Assembly (NCBI GenBank): GCA_900544295.1
Contig: UQUO01000001.1
Location: 186,001-250,000, forward strand
Reading direction: 5' to 3'
Source: an uncultured Eubacteriales bacterium
Lineage (GTDB): Bacteria > Bacillota > Clostridia > Oscillospirales > Oscillospiraceae
DNA: 64,000 nt
Positions 1 through 8,260 of the stretch are shown here, in pieces. Numbering within the stretch: position 1 is the stretch's first letter; each line of letters starts with the position of its first letter. Both the position numbers and the translations under genes were made by a program. The notes under the pieces were generated by a model. That model saw only the letters and a program-made list of their open reading frames with translations, was not told where the DNA came from and made no database searches.

Positions 1-848
1 CGTACAAGCATTGCGGCGGCCTGGGCGCGGGTGGCCGTACCCTGGGGTTCGAGGCCCGCGGCGCTGCCGCTCAGGATGCCCGCGCCGACTGCCCACTTCA
101 TGGCGGCCTGCGCCCAGGAGCTGACACTCGCGGCGTCGGCAAAGTCCGTCAGCTCGCCGGAGGCTGAGGTGTCCGCGCCCTTCCAGGTGGCGTAGCGGTA
201 CAGCACGGCGGCAAGCTGCTCGCGCGTAATGGCCGCGTCGGGCTGGAAACTGCCGTCCTCAAAGCCTTCCACTATTCCGTTCTGAGAGGCCCAGGCTACT
301 GCGGAGGCATAGTAGGCGGAGGCGCTCACGTCCGTGAAGCCGCCGCCCTCGGCGGCGGGCTCGCCCGCCAGGCGGTAGAGTATCGTGACAAGCATCGCCC
401 TTGTCGCGGGGGCGCCGGGAGAAAACGTGCGCTCGCCCGTACCGGTCATCAGCCCGGCCTCGTAGGCGTCGAGGACCTCGTCGCAGAACCAGTCCGTCGC
501 GGCGACGTCGTCAAACGGACCCTCCGCGGGGGTGAAGGTCACGTTTATCGTGACCGCGTCGTCCGGCATGGAGAAATAGTAGACGTAGGCCCCACCCTCG
601 ACACCGGCAGCATAACACTGGACGGCCAGGCCGGCGGCGGTGCTTATGGCGGGATTTGCGGGCTCATACATCAAGGCGGGCTTTACGTAGAAATAGATGT
701 TGTCCCCCGCCGCGCCGGAGCTCGTTTGAAGCTCCACACTGCCCATCGCGCTGTCGAAGGTCACGCTGACTTCGTGGGTGCCGGAGGCCAGCGCGGGGAC
801 GCAAAGCAGCGCCGCGGCGAGCAGGATGCAGAGCACTCTCTTGTTCAT
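1..848 (-). CDS. SLH-domain surface protein, C-terminus outside window
   Basis: The gene starts at 848 after an AGGAGG ribosome site and runs off the left edge, so only the first ~282 residues are visible. A signal peptide (Lys/Arg, then a Leu/Ala-rich core ending near ALASG) is followed by a short beta-rich module ending in MPDDAVTINVTF. After that come SLH repeats, with the motifs FDDVAATDWF, AYEAGLMTGTGERTFSP, ATRAMLVTILYRLAGEP and AITREQLAAVLYRYA. SLH repeats normally anchor exported proteins to pyruvylated secondary cell wall polymer, so a wall-attached protein is likely. It lies downstream of, and on the same strand as, a second SLH protein with the same plan (975-3431), from which it is separated by a terminator. 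The cargo function, if any, is unknown. Confidence 0.85.
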   Translation of the reverse strand, partial: MNKRVLCILLAAALLCVPALASGTHEVSVTFDSAMGSVELQTSSGAAGDNIYFYVKPALMYEPANPAISTAAGLAVQCYAAGVEGGAYVYYFSMPDDAVTINVTFTPAEGPFDDVAATDWFCDEVLDAYEAGLMTGTGERTFSPGAPATRAMLVTILYRLAGEPAAEGGGFTDVSASAYYASAVAWASQNGIVEGFEDGSFQPDAAITREQLAAVLYRYATWKGADTSASGELTDFADAASVSSWAQAAMKWAVGAGILSGSAAGLEPQGTATRAQAAAMLV

Positions 849-922
849 GGTACCGACGCCTCCTGTGGAACGCATACAAGTTTACTATACAATAACACGT
901 TCCGCAAAATATTTCAACTGGA

Positions 923-963
923 TAAAAAACCGGGCCGGGCGGTTTGGTCCCGCCCGGCCCTTT
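923..963 (-). terminator. Intrinsic terminator after the second SLH gene
   Basis: Read on the minus strand, an 11-bp GC-only stem (GGGCCGGGCGG / CCGCCCGGCCC) with a 7-base loop is followed by GGTTTTTT. It closes the 975-3431 gene before the 848 gene begins. Confidence 0.85.
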
Positions 964-974
964 AAGGCGCTGTG

Positions 975-3431
975 TTAGCTGTTGAGGAAGCTGTAGAAGC
1001 TCATGATCATCTGCGCGGCCTCAGCGCGGGAGGCGGTGCCCTGCGGGTTGAGGCGGGAGCCGGTGGTGCCGGTGACAACGCCGGCCTTGTAGGCCCAGCA
1101 CATGGCGTTGTAGGCGTAGCTGCTGACGCTGCCGGCGTCGGCGAAGCCCTCGATGCTGGTGCCGATGCAGCTGTGGCCGAAGTACTGCGCGTAGCGGTAC
1201 AGCAGCGTGACGAGCTCCTCACGGGTTATGGCGTCGTTCGGGCCGAAGGTGCTCTCGCCCATGCCGTCGGCTATGCCGTTGCGGCAGGCCCAGGCCACGG
1301 CGGTGGTGTAGTAGCGGCCTATCTCGACGTCGGTGAAGCTGGTGACGGGCATCTCGAAGGGCTCACCCGCCATGCGCCACAGCATGGTGACTATCATGCC
1401 GCGGGTAATGGTGCCGTTCGGGGCGAACTTGTAGTAGTCCACGCCGTCCATGATGCCCCGGCTGTACACGAACTGCACCGCGTCATAGTACCAGTCGCCG
1501 TAGCTCACGTCGTTGAAGGGCAGGCTGGTGTACTTGCCCGTGAACACGGCGGAGACGCTGACGTACTGGTCCGGCATGTAGAAGTAGTAGGTGTCGGCCT
1601 TCTGGGCGTTGTAGACACGGACACTGTCGCCGGTGGCGGTCCTGACGGAGAGACTGCTCAGGGTGCAGCCGTAGTCAGGCACGGCGGTGATGTAGACTAT
1701 CTGGCCGTACTTGGCCCAGTCGTCGCTGACGGTGAGCTTGCCGTCCGTGACCTTGTCTACGTAGACCTTGTGGACGCCGCTGCGGAAGTCAACGTTTATG
1801 GTGACGTCCTCGTTCGGCATCGTGAAGGTGTACCAGCCGCTGTAGCTGTTGTAGTCGTAGCTGTAAGTCCAGCCCGTCCGCTTGCCGACGACGCTGACGC
1901 TCACAACGTCGTCGGAGTAATAGGGTTTGACTTTGAAGGAGACGCTGTCATTGTAGTCGGCCCAGGAGCCCTGGTGCCAGTTGTTGACGTAGTTGTTGTT
2001 GACCCAGACCTCGACGCCGCCGAGCGTGCTGTCGTAGGAGGTGTCTATGTAGTACTTCCCGCTGACGCTCGTCGTGCCGACCTCAATGGCCACATTATTG
2101 TGGGGCATCTTGAAGGTGTAGGACAGGTAGCCGTTGAAGCCGTAGGGCGTCACGTACTCGCCGTTCACCTTGAGGTAGCTGAACGCATAGCCGGCGTCGA
2201 AGTTGCTGAGCGTTATCTCAACATTCTGGCCGCAGTAGGCGCCAGAGGGGACGGAGACCGAGCAGTGGTTTCCGGGATTAGAGACGGTTATGTAGTGGTA
2301 GTCGGTGCCAGGGTAATAGGGGTCATACTCAAACCTGGCAGAAACCACAACGTCGTAGTCAGGCATTTCAAACGTCCATTTGTTGTTGCCAATAGGCGTA
2401 GCAACTTCCTTTATGCCATAGGGATAGTTGTTGGCCGTATAGTATACGCTGACGGTCTTGTAACCAGCATCGGGCGTCGCGGTGATGGTTACGATATCGC
2501 CCGGGCTAGCCCAGCCCGTATCAGAAAAAATGGAACCACCGGGCAGATTATCCATGTAATACACATAATGCCCATCAGGGTCGGGGGTCGCCAGTTTGAA
2601 CGTCGCCTCCACCGTTACATCATAGGCGGGCATATTGAATTGCGGGTTATCCGTAATGTCAACGGGCGCAATGCTAGCGTTGCCGGTTTTAAAATAGACG
2701 ATTTTTTCTACTTCATATCCGTTAAAAGGCCTCGCCGTTACAGTTACGGGAGTGTCCTCAGCCACTTCCCCAGAGGGACTCGTAGATACGTAACCATTCA
2801 TATTCTGAGTGACAGTAATCGTATGCGTGGGTATCCGAGTCGCCACAGCGCTGACGATAACAGCACCGGCGGGCATGGTGAAACTGCCGGTATTGCTGTT
2901 TGTGGCAATCGTTTCGCGCTCATTACCCTTCGTATAGTATATCTCGCTTACGCTGTAGCCGGCTTTCGGAGTAACTGTAACATTTACGGTCGTATCCCTT
3001 GTGGCAGATGTGGGCTGCACTGCGATACCGTCAATGCCCTCAGGTGAGGTATCAACTCCAACATCATAAAGCTCCCTGAACGCTGCCACGACCGTGGTGT
3101 CGGCTGTAAGATCAAATGTATAGGAGTCATCCACCACCACAACGCCATCCGAGTTGCCGACGGTTACAATAAACTTGACCAGCTCATACCCTTCTTCAGG
3201 AACTGCCGTTAGGGTAATCTTAGTGTCTTCGTCATAACCTTCAGTATTGTAGTCCCCGTTGTTGACTTTTATCTGGCCGTAAGTATACTTTCCGTCCAGA
3301 AAAGTTCCACCGCTGTCATTACTAAACGTTATCGTGTGCTTACCTTCTGCAAACGCTGCGGCGGGCAGCAGCGCCAGCACAAGGCAGAGGACCAGCGCCG
3401 TTGCCAGTAACTTCTTGAATTTGGACTTCAT
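975..3431 (-). CDS. Secreted repeat protein with C-terminal SLH repeats
   Basis: The product is about 818 residues. The start at 3431 was chosen because ACAGGAGGTA lies just upstream and a classic signal peptide follows (MKSKFKK, hydrophobic core, AFAEG). Residues ~35-620 are tandem beta-rich repeats of roughly 70-80 residues, each ending in a MPxxDVxVxAxF-like strand (for example FTMPAGAVIVSAVA, FNMPAYDVTVEATF, FEMPDYDVVVSARF, FTMPNEDVTINVDF). They resemble bacterial InlB-B/Listeria-Bacteroides type repeats. The last ~180 residues are three SLH repeats (LPFNDVSYGDWYYDAV, GTITRGMIVTMLWRMAGEP, AITREELVTLLYRYAQ). A wall-anchored adhesin or surface-layer component is likely; the ligand is unknown. 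The repeat number can vary in such proteins. Confidence 0.88.
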   Translation of the reverse strand: MKSKFKKLLATALVLCLVLALLPAAAFAEGKHTITFSNDSGGTFLDGKYTYGQIKVNNGDYNTEGYDEDTKITLTAVPEEGYELVKFIVTVGNSDGVVVVDDSYTFDLTADTTVVAAFRELYDVGVDTSPEGIDGIAVQPTSATRDTTVNVTVTPKAGYSVSEIYYTKGNERETIATNSNTGSFTMPAGAVIVSAVATRIPTHTITVTQNMNGYVSTSPSGEVAEDTPVTVTARPFNGYEVEKIVYFKTGNASIAPVDITDNPQFNMPAYDVTVEATFKLATPDPDGHYVYYMDNLPGGSIFSDTGWASPGDIVTITATPDAGYKTVSVYYTANNYPYGIKEVATPIGNNKWTFEMPDYDVVVSARFEYDPYYPGTDYHYITVSNPGNHCSVSVPSGAYCGQNVEITLSNFDAGYAFSYLKVNGEYVTPYGFNGYLSYTFKMPHNNVAIEVGTTSVSGKYYIDTSYDSTLGGVEVWVNNNYVNNWHQGSWADYNDSVSFKVKPYYSDDVVSVSVVGKRTGWTYSYDYNSYSGWYTFTMPNEDVTINVDFRSGVHKVYVDKVTDGKLTVSDDWAKYGQIVYITAVPDYGCTLSSLSVRTATGDSVRVYNAQKADTYYFYMPDQYVSVSAVFTGKYTSLPFNDVSYGDWYYDAVQFVYSRGIMDGVDYYKFAPNGTITRGMIVTMLWRMAGEPFEMPVTSFTDVEIGRYYTTAVAWACRNGIADGMGESTFGPNDAITREELVTLLYRYAQYFGHSCIGTSIEGFADAGSVSSYAYNAMCWAYKAGVVTGTTGSRLNPQGTASRAEAAQMIMSFYSFLNS

Positions 3432-3489
3432 TTTTTCATCTACCTCCTGTTTTCTCCTGATTTTTAAAAAATGTTCCTGTCCAGCCAAA

Positions 3490-3517
3490 AGTATATCATC
3501 AAGCTGTATTATTTTCA
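3490..3517 (-). promoter_or_regulatory. Sigma-A promoter for the SLH protein at 975-3431
   Basis: Minus strand TTGAAA (3512-3517), 16-bp spacer, TATACT (3490-3495). It lies 59 bp upstream of the chosen start. Confidence 0.55.
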
Positions 3518-3577
3518 AGATACAGTTCATTACATTTCAATGACAGTACAGGAATATTTTTTGCGGCATGAAAATGT

Positions 3578-3609
3578 TTGACACACCCCCCCGGCTGTGA
3601 TAATATAAT
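3578..3609 (+). promoter_or_regulatory. Promoter of the T-box/cysE-cysS operon
   Basis: TTGACA (3578-3583) is followed 17 bp later by TAATAT (3601-3606); an overlapping TATAAT is at 3604-3609 with 20-bp spacing. Transcription would begin just before the T-box leader. Confidence 0.7.
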
Positions 3610-3612
3610 GGA

Positions 3613-3863
3613 GTGTAACTTGGCTGTGAAAGGGAAAAGTAAGCTCTTCCACCGGTCCCAGAGAGGCGCCGCCGCCGGCTGCAAGCGGCGCTGTCCAGGA
3701 GAGAGCCGAAATGCGCCCCGGAGCCTCGGGCGGAGGAAATGCCGCCCCGTCGGCAGCGCGTTAAGCTGCAAACCGGTAAATCTGCCGGAGAGTGATAAGC
3801 GAGAGTGGAACCGCGTATGAACTGCGCCTCTCATGCCGATCAGGCATGGGAGCTATTTTTTTG
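3613..3863 (+). promoter_or_regulatory. T-box riboswitch, cysteine specific
   Basis: The leader has the hallmarks of a tRNA-sensing T-box. An AGAGAG bulge and a GGCTGCAAGC-type distal loop sit in Stem I (about 3660-3690). A probable specifier codon TGC (Cys) lies at 3712-3714 in the context GAAATGCG. The T-box core AGAGTGGAACCGCG is at 3802-3815. A terminator stem (CTCATGCC / GGCATGGGAG) with a 7-T run lies at 3827-3863. Uncharged tRNA-Cys should stabilise the antiterminator and switch on the downstream cysteine synthesis and charging genes. The specifier assignment rests on position and agreement with cysE-cysS, not on a folded model. Confidence 0.88.
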
Positions 3864-3900
3864 TTCAGCGCGCTCTCGCCACCTTATGTAGGAGGTAAAA

Positions 3901-4542
3901 TTGTTCAAAGACCTGCGCGAAACCATCGAGGCCTACAAGGCCCGCGACCCCGCCGCCAGAAGCTCCTTCGAGGTCTGGCTGCTCTACCCCGGCATCAAGG
4001 CCACCCAGAGCCACAAGCGCGCTCACTGGTGCTACACCCACGGCCACAAGCTGCTCGCCCGAATCATATCCCAGCGCAGCCGCAAAAAAACGGGAATCGA
4101 GATACACCCCGGCGCTAAAATCGGCAAGCGCCTCGTCATCGACCACGGCATGGGCATCGTCATAGGCGAGACCGCCGAAATAGGCGACGACTGCCTCATC
4201 TACCAGGGCGTCACCCTCGGGGGCACAGGCAAGGACACCGGCAAGCGCCACCCCACCATCGGCAACAACGTCCTTATCGGCTGCGGCGCCAAGGTGCTCG
4301 GCCCCTTCACCGTCGGCGACAACTCCCGCGTCGCTGCGAACGCCGTCGTCCTCTCTGAGATACCCCCCGACTGCACCGCCGTCGGCGCTCCCGCCCGCGT
4401 TGTCAAGAAAAAGGGCGAGAAGGTCGATTACGTCGGCAACGTCGAGCAGATAAACGTCACAGACCCGCTCGTCCAGGAGGTCATAAGCCTCCGCGGAGAG
4501 CTCAACCGCCTCAAAGCCGCCGCGGGCGACGACATGAGATAA
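3901..4542 (+). CDS. cysE: Serine O-acetyltransferase
   Basis: The enzyme acetylates L-serine with acetyl-CoA, the first step of cysteine synthesis in the cytoplasm. Translation starts at TTG 3901, 5 nt after AGGAGG (3890-3895). At 213 residues it is the short bacterial form: a helical N-terminus, then left-handed beta-helix hexapeptide repeats from about residue 67 (IHPGAKIGKRLVIDHG, VIGETAEIGDDC, QGVTLGGTGKDTGKRHP, IGNNVLIGCGAKVLG, GAPARVVKK). The DHG motif (81-83) and His117 match the family active site. It is first in a two-gene operon with cysS, 19 bp apart, under a Cys-type T-box, so expression should follow tRNA-Cys charging. Confidence 0.95.
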   Translation: MFKDLRETIEAYKARDPAARSSFEVWLLYPGIKATQSHKRAHWCYTHGHKLLARIISQRSRKKTGIEIHPGAKIGKRLVIDHGMGIVIGETAEIGDDCLIYQGVTLGGTGKDTGKRHPTIGNNVLIGCGAKVLGPFTVGDNSRVAANAVVLSEIPPDCTAVGAPARVVKKKGEKVDYVGNVEQINVTDPLVQEVISLRGELNRLKAAAGDDMR

Positions 4543-4561
4543 AAGCTGGAGGTATACAAAA

Positions 4562-5971
4562 ATGAAGCTCTATAATTCCGCCACGCGCACCAAGGACGAA
4601 TTCGTCCCCAACCATCCCGACATCGTCAAGATGTACACCTGCGGCCCCACCGTCTACCACTATGCACACATCGGCAACCTCAGAAGCTACATCATGGAGG
4701 ATGTGCTCGAAAAATACCTGCGCTACGCGGGCTACAACGTCAAGCGCGTCATGAACATCACCGACGTCGGCCACCTCTCCTCCGACGCCGACACCGGCGA
4801 GGACAAGATGCTCAAGGGCGCCAAGCGCGAGCACAAGACCGTCATGGAGATAGCCAAGTTCTACACCGACGCCTTCTTCGACGACTGCCGCAAGCTCAAC
4901 ATCAAGACCCCCGACGTCGTCGAGCCCGCCACGAACTGCATCGACGAGTACATCAAGATAATCTCCAAGCTCATGGACACCGGCTACGCCTATTTCGCAG
5001 GCGGCAACGTCTACTTCGACACCTCGAAGCTGGAGAAATACTACGTCTTCAACGACTTCGACGCGGACGACCTCGACGTCGGCGTGCGCGAGGGCGTGGA
5101 GGAGGACACGAACAAGCGCAACAAAAACGACTTCGTGCTCTGGTTCACCAAGTCGAAATTCGAGGACCAGGCCCTCAAATGGGACTCCCCCTGGGGCGTC
5201 GGCTACCCCGGCTGGCACATCGAGTGCTCCGGCATCAGCATGAAGCACCTCGGTGAGGACCTCGACATCCACTGCGGCGGCATCGACAACGCCTTCCCGC
5301 ACCACACGAACGAGATCGCCCAGTCCGAGGCCTACCTCGGCCACAAGTGGTGCAACTACTGGGTCCACGTCCTGCACCTGAACACCACCGGCGGCAAGAT
5401 GTCCAAGTCCAAGGGCGAGTTCCTCACCGTCTCCCTGCTGGAGCAGAAGGGCTACGACCCGCTGGCCTACCGCTTCTTCTGCCTGCAGAGCCACTACCGC
5501 AAGAGCCTGGTGTTCTCCTGGGAGAACCTCGACAACGCCGCGGGGGCCTATCAGAAGCTCGTGAACCGCATTGCGGCTCTCTCCGACGCTCCCGCTGCCT
5601 TAGACGAAGCTGAAATGGAAAAGTTGCGCGCGGGCTTCACTTCCGCGCTGGACAACGACCTGAACACCTCCCTTGCCGTCACCGCGCTCTACGACGCGCT
5701 CAAGGCCCCCGTGAACGACGCGACCAAGCTCGCCATCGTGGCGGACTACGACCGCGTGCTCGGCCTCGGCCTCATCGAGGCAGCCGCGAAGCTCCGCAAG
5801 AAAGAGGAACCCCAGGAGTCCGACCCGCGCATCGAGGGCCTGCTCGCCGAGCGCGCCGCCGCCAAAAAGGCCAAGAACTTCGCAGAGGCCGACCGCATTC
5901 GCGACCTGCTCAAGGCCGAAGGCATCACCATCATCGACACGCCCCAGGGCGCAAAGTGGAAACGCGATTGA
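4562..5971 (+). CDS. cysS: Cysteinyl-tRNA synthetase
   Basis: A class I aminoacyl-tRNA synthetase of 469 residues, usual length for the family. The zinc/active-site CGPTVY (27-32), the HIGH-type motif HIGN (36-39), the GWHIECSG zinc-ligand motif near residue 220 and KMSKS (about 279-283) are all present. The C-terminal DALR and anticodon-binding helices follow. GGAGG lies upstream of the ATG. It is co-transcribed with cysE downstream of the T-box, which couples cysteine supply and cysteine charging to tRNA-Cys status. Confidence 0.97.
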   Translation: MKLYNSATRTKDEFVPNHPDIVKMYTCGPTVYHYAHIGNLRSYIMEDVLEKYLRYAGYNVKRVMNITDVGHLSSDADTGEDKMLKGAKREHKTVMEIAKFYTDAFFDDCRKLNIKTPDVVEPATNCIDEYIKIISKLMDTGYAYFAGGNVYFDTSKLEKYYVFNDFDADDLDVGVREGVEEDTNKRNKNDFVLWFTKSKFEDQALKWDSPWGVGYPGWHIECSGISMKHLGEDLDIHCGGIDNAFPHHTNEIAQSEAYLGHKWCNYWVHVLHLNTTGGKMSKSKGEFLTVSLLEQKGYDPLAYRFFCLQSHYRKSLVFSWENLDNAAGAYQKLVNRIAALSDAPAALDEAEMEKLRAGFTSALDNDLNTSLAVTALYDALKAPVNDATKLAIVADYDRVLGLGLIEAAAKLRKKEEPQESDPRIEGLLAERAAAKKAKNFAEADRIRDLLKAEGITIIDTPQGAKWKRD

Positions 5972-5996
5972 CAATTTTTTCTCCAGGAGATATAGT
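5968..5996 (+). promoter_or_regulatory. Promoter for the flavodiiron protein gene
   Basis: TTGACA (5968-5973), 17-bp spacer, TATAGT (5991-5996). The -35 overlaps the cysS stop codon, so the next gene has its own promoter. Confidence 0.65.
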
Positions 5997-6034
5997 GTAA
6001 CCATCCGATAAAACTCTCAGGAGGTAATATTATA

Positions 6035-8047
6035 ATGTATTGTACCAAGCGTATCACGGACGATATGTCCTGGGTCGGCGCGGACGACAGGCGTCTCGCC
6101 TTCTTCGAGGGCGTCTACGGCGTGCCGGATGGCGTGTCCTACAACTCCTACATTATTAAAGACGAAAAAACCATCCTTTTTGACACCGTCGATAAGGCCG
6201 TTTGCCACAATTTTTTTGAAAACCTTGAACACGAGCTCGCCGGGCGCGGGCTGGACTATCTCGTCATCTCCCACATGGAGCCCGACCATGCCGCCACTAT
6301 CGCCGACGTCGCCCTCCGCTATCCCGAGGCTACCATCGTCTGCAACGCCAAGATAAAGACGATGCTCCAGAACTACTTCCACGCCGGCCTCGACGCACGG
6401 CTCCACGTCGTCGCCGAGGGCGACACCCTCAGCACCGGCAGGCACAACTTCACCTTCGTCATGGCCCCGATGGTCCACTGGCCCGAGGTCATGATGACCT
6501 ACGACACGACGGACAAGATCCTCTTCTCCGCCGACGCCTTCGGCTCCTTCGGCGCGCTCAACGGGCGCATCTTCTCCGACGAGTGCGACTTCATGCACGA
6601 GTGCATCGACGAGGCGCGCAGGTACTACACCAACATCGTCGGCAAGTACGGCCCCCAGGTCCAGGCCGTGCTCAAAAAGGCCGCGGGGCTTGAAATAAAG
6701 CTCGTCTGCCCGCTGCACAGCTTTGTCTGGCGTCAGGGCTTCGGGGACTTCCTCGAAAAGTACCTCAAGTGGAGCTCCTACGAGCCGGAGGAGAACGGCG
6801 TCCTCATCGCCTACGCCTCAGTCTACGGCCACACCGAGAACGCCGCCAACATTCTCGCCGCCAAGCTCTGCGACCGCGGCGTCAAGGTCAAGATGTACGA
6901 CACCTCCGTCACGCCCGCGAGCTACATCGTTTCCGACGCCTTCAAGTACAGCCACCTCGTCTTCGCCGCGACGACCTACAACGCGGGCATGTTCGTCACC
7001 ATGGAGCAGCTGCTGCACGACATCGCGGCCCACAACCTCCAGAAGCGCAAGGTCGCCCTCATTGAGAACGGCTCCTGGGCCCCGACCAGCGGCGGGCTCA
7101 TGCGCGGCGTGCTCTCCGGACTCAAGGGCACCGAGTTCATAGGCGACACGCTGACCGTCAGAAGCTCCCTCACCGAGGAGCAGCTCGGCGACCTCGACGT
7201 CCTCGCCGACGCCATTGCCGAGAGCGTCCTGCCCGCAAAGCCCGCGGCGGCTGAGGTCACTGTGAGCGCCGAGGGCGGCATGGAGGGTATCTTCGAGGTG
7301 GACAGCAAGGCCTTTAACAAGTTCAGCTACGGCTGCGAGGTCCTCACCACCCGCGTGGACGGCAAGGACTACGGCTGCATCATCAACACCGCCGGCCAGA
7401 TAACCAGCTCCGACCCCAAGAAGATAACCATCAGCTGCATCAAGGCCAACCACACCTGCGACATGGTCGCCAAGGCCGGGGTCTTCAACATCAGCATCCT
7501 CAGCGAGGACGCGCCCTACGACCTCTTCAAGCACTTTGGCTTCCAGTCCGGGCGCGACGTGGACAAGTTCGCGGACTGGCCCGACGAGCTGCGCACCGAG
7601 AACGGCCTGCGCTACATCGGCCAGCACACCAACGCCGTGCTCTCCGCCCGCGTCATCGACTCGCGCGACTGCGGCACGCAGATGCTCTACATCGCCGAGG
7701 TCGTGGAGGCGCACGTGCTCTCCGACAAGCCCAGCTGCACCTACAGCTACTACCACGCGCACATCAAGCCGAAGAAGGCCCCCGCGGGTCCCGCCGTCGA
7801 GGGCTGGGTCTGCAAGGTCTGCGGCTACTTCCACGAGGGTCCCGAGCTGCCCGCCGACTTCGTCTGCCCGCTCTGCAAGCACGGGCCGGAGGACTTCGAG
7901 CACTACGTCCCCGCCGTCGTCAACAAGAAGAAGGGCTGGCTGTGCACCGTCTGCGGCTACTTCTACGAGGGCGAGACCCTGCCCGCCGACTTCGTCTGCC
8001 CCATCTGCCACCACGGCGCGGACGCCTTTGAGCCCGCCGAGCAGTAA
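6035..8047 (+). CDS. Flavodiiron protein with flavin reductase and two short rubredoxin domains
   Basis: This 670-residue protein should reduce O2 (or NO) to protect an anaerobe. Domains in order: a metallo-beta-lactamase-like diiron domain (1-~245) with the HxExDH motif HMEPDH at 80-85; a flavodoxin domain (~254-400, AYASVYGHTENAA); a flavin-reductase-like FMN domain (~425-570); then two rubredoxin-like zinc/iron knuckles (~588-625 and ~630-665). In both knuckles CxxC pairs are only 14 residues apart (CKVCGYF...CPLC and CTVCGYF...CPIC), against about 29 in ordinary rubredoxin. The start follows AGGAGG at 6020-6025. The arrangement suggests a self-contained electron chain from NAD(P)H through flavin and iron to O2; that flow is inferred. 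Confidence 0.9.
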   Translation: MYCTKRITDDMSWVGADDRRLAFFEGVYGVPDGVSYNSYIIKDEKTILFDTVDKAVCHNFFENLEHELAGRGLDYLVISHMEPDHAATIADVALRYPEATIVCNAKIKTMLQNYFHAGLDARLHVVAEGDTLSTGRHNFTFVMAPMVHWPEVMMTYDTTDKILFSADAFGSFGALNGRIFSDECDFMHECIDEARRYYTNIVGKYGPQVQAVLKKAAGLEIKLVCPLHSFVWRQGFGDFLEKYLKWSSYEPEENGVLIAYASVYGHTENAANILAAKLCDRGVKVKMYDTSVTPASYIVSDAFKYSHLVFAATTYNAGMFVTMEQLLHDIAAHNLQKRKVALIENGSWAPTSGGLMRGVLSGLKGTEFIGDTLTVRSSLTEEQLGDLDVLADAIAESVLPAKPAAAEVTVSAEGGMEGIFEVDSKAFNKFSYGCEVLTTRVDGKDYGCIINTAGQITSSDPKKITISCIKANHTCDMVAKAGVFNISILSEDAPYDLFKHFGFQSGRDVDKFADWPDELRTENGLRYIGQHTNAVLSARVIDSRDCGTQMLYIAEVVEAHVLSDKPSCTYSYYHAHIKPKKAPAGPAVEGWVCKVCGYFHEGPELPADFVCPLCKHGPEDFEHYVPAVVNKKKGWLCTVCGYFYEGETLPADFVCPICHHGADAFEPAEQ

Positions 8048-8064
8048 ACGCGCAAAGACAGCAA

Positions 8065-8092
8065 AACGCCCCGGGGCGACCCGGGGCGTTTT
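8065..8092 (+). terminator. Terminator after the flavodiiron gene
   Basis: Stem AACGCCCCGGG / CCCGGGGCGTT with a GCGA tetraloop, followed by TTAT. Confidence 0.8.
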
Positions 8093-8105
8093 ATGAACTT
8101 TCGGC

Positions 8106-8134
8106 TTGACAAGGGCTGAGATATGTCATATAAT
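8106..8134 (+). promoter_or_regulatory. Consensus promoter of tRNA-Trp
   Basis: Perfect TTGACA (8106-8111), 17-bp spacer, perfect TATAAT (8129-8134), ending 14 bp before the tRNA. This fits a strong stable-RNA promoter. Confidence 0.9.
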
Positions 8135-8148
8135 AACCAAGCGCTTAT

Positions 8149-8224
8149 AGGGGAATAGCTCAGTTGGCAGAGCGACGGTCTCCAAAACCGTAGGCCGAGG
8201 GTTCGAAACCTTCTTCCCCTGCCA
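8149..8224 (+). tRNA. trpT: tRNA-Trp(CCA)
   Basis: A 76-nt cloverleaf with 7-bp acceptor stem AGGGGAA / TTCCCCT, D arm with GCTC...GAGC, anticodon stem ACGGT / ACCGT and loop CTCCAAA. The anticodon is CCA at 8182-8184, the T loop is GTTCGAA, and the discriminator G is followed by an encoded 3' CCA. Confidence 0.96.
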
Positions 8225-8225
8225 C

Positions 8226-8252
8226 GGGGGCGGACATTTTGTCCGCCCCCTT
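8226..8252. terminator. Terminator hairpin between tRNA-Trp and the next convergent gene
   Basis: Stem GGGGGCGGACA / TGTCCGCCCCC with a three-base loop. The T tract is weak on the plus strand. It may serve both the tRNA and the convergent gene ending at 8261. Confidence 0.65.
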
Positions 8253-8260
8253 AGTGCATT

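Noticed and set aside
972..3047. Long plus-strand frame of 691 codons opposite the SLH protein
   Set aside because: It is the antisense shadow of the repeat-rich minus-strand gene, which has a signal peptide, RBS, promoter and terminator. The composition (Val/Ala/Gly/Arg-rich) fits a shadow frame.
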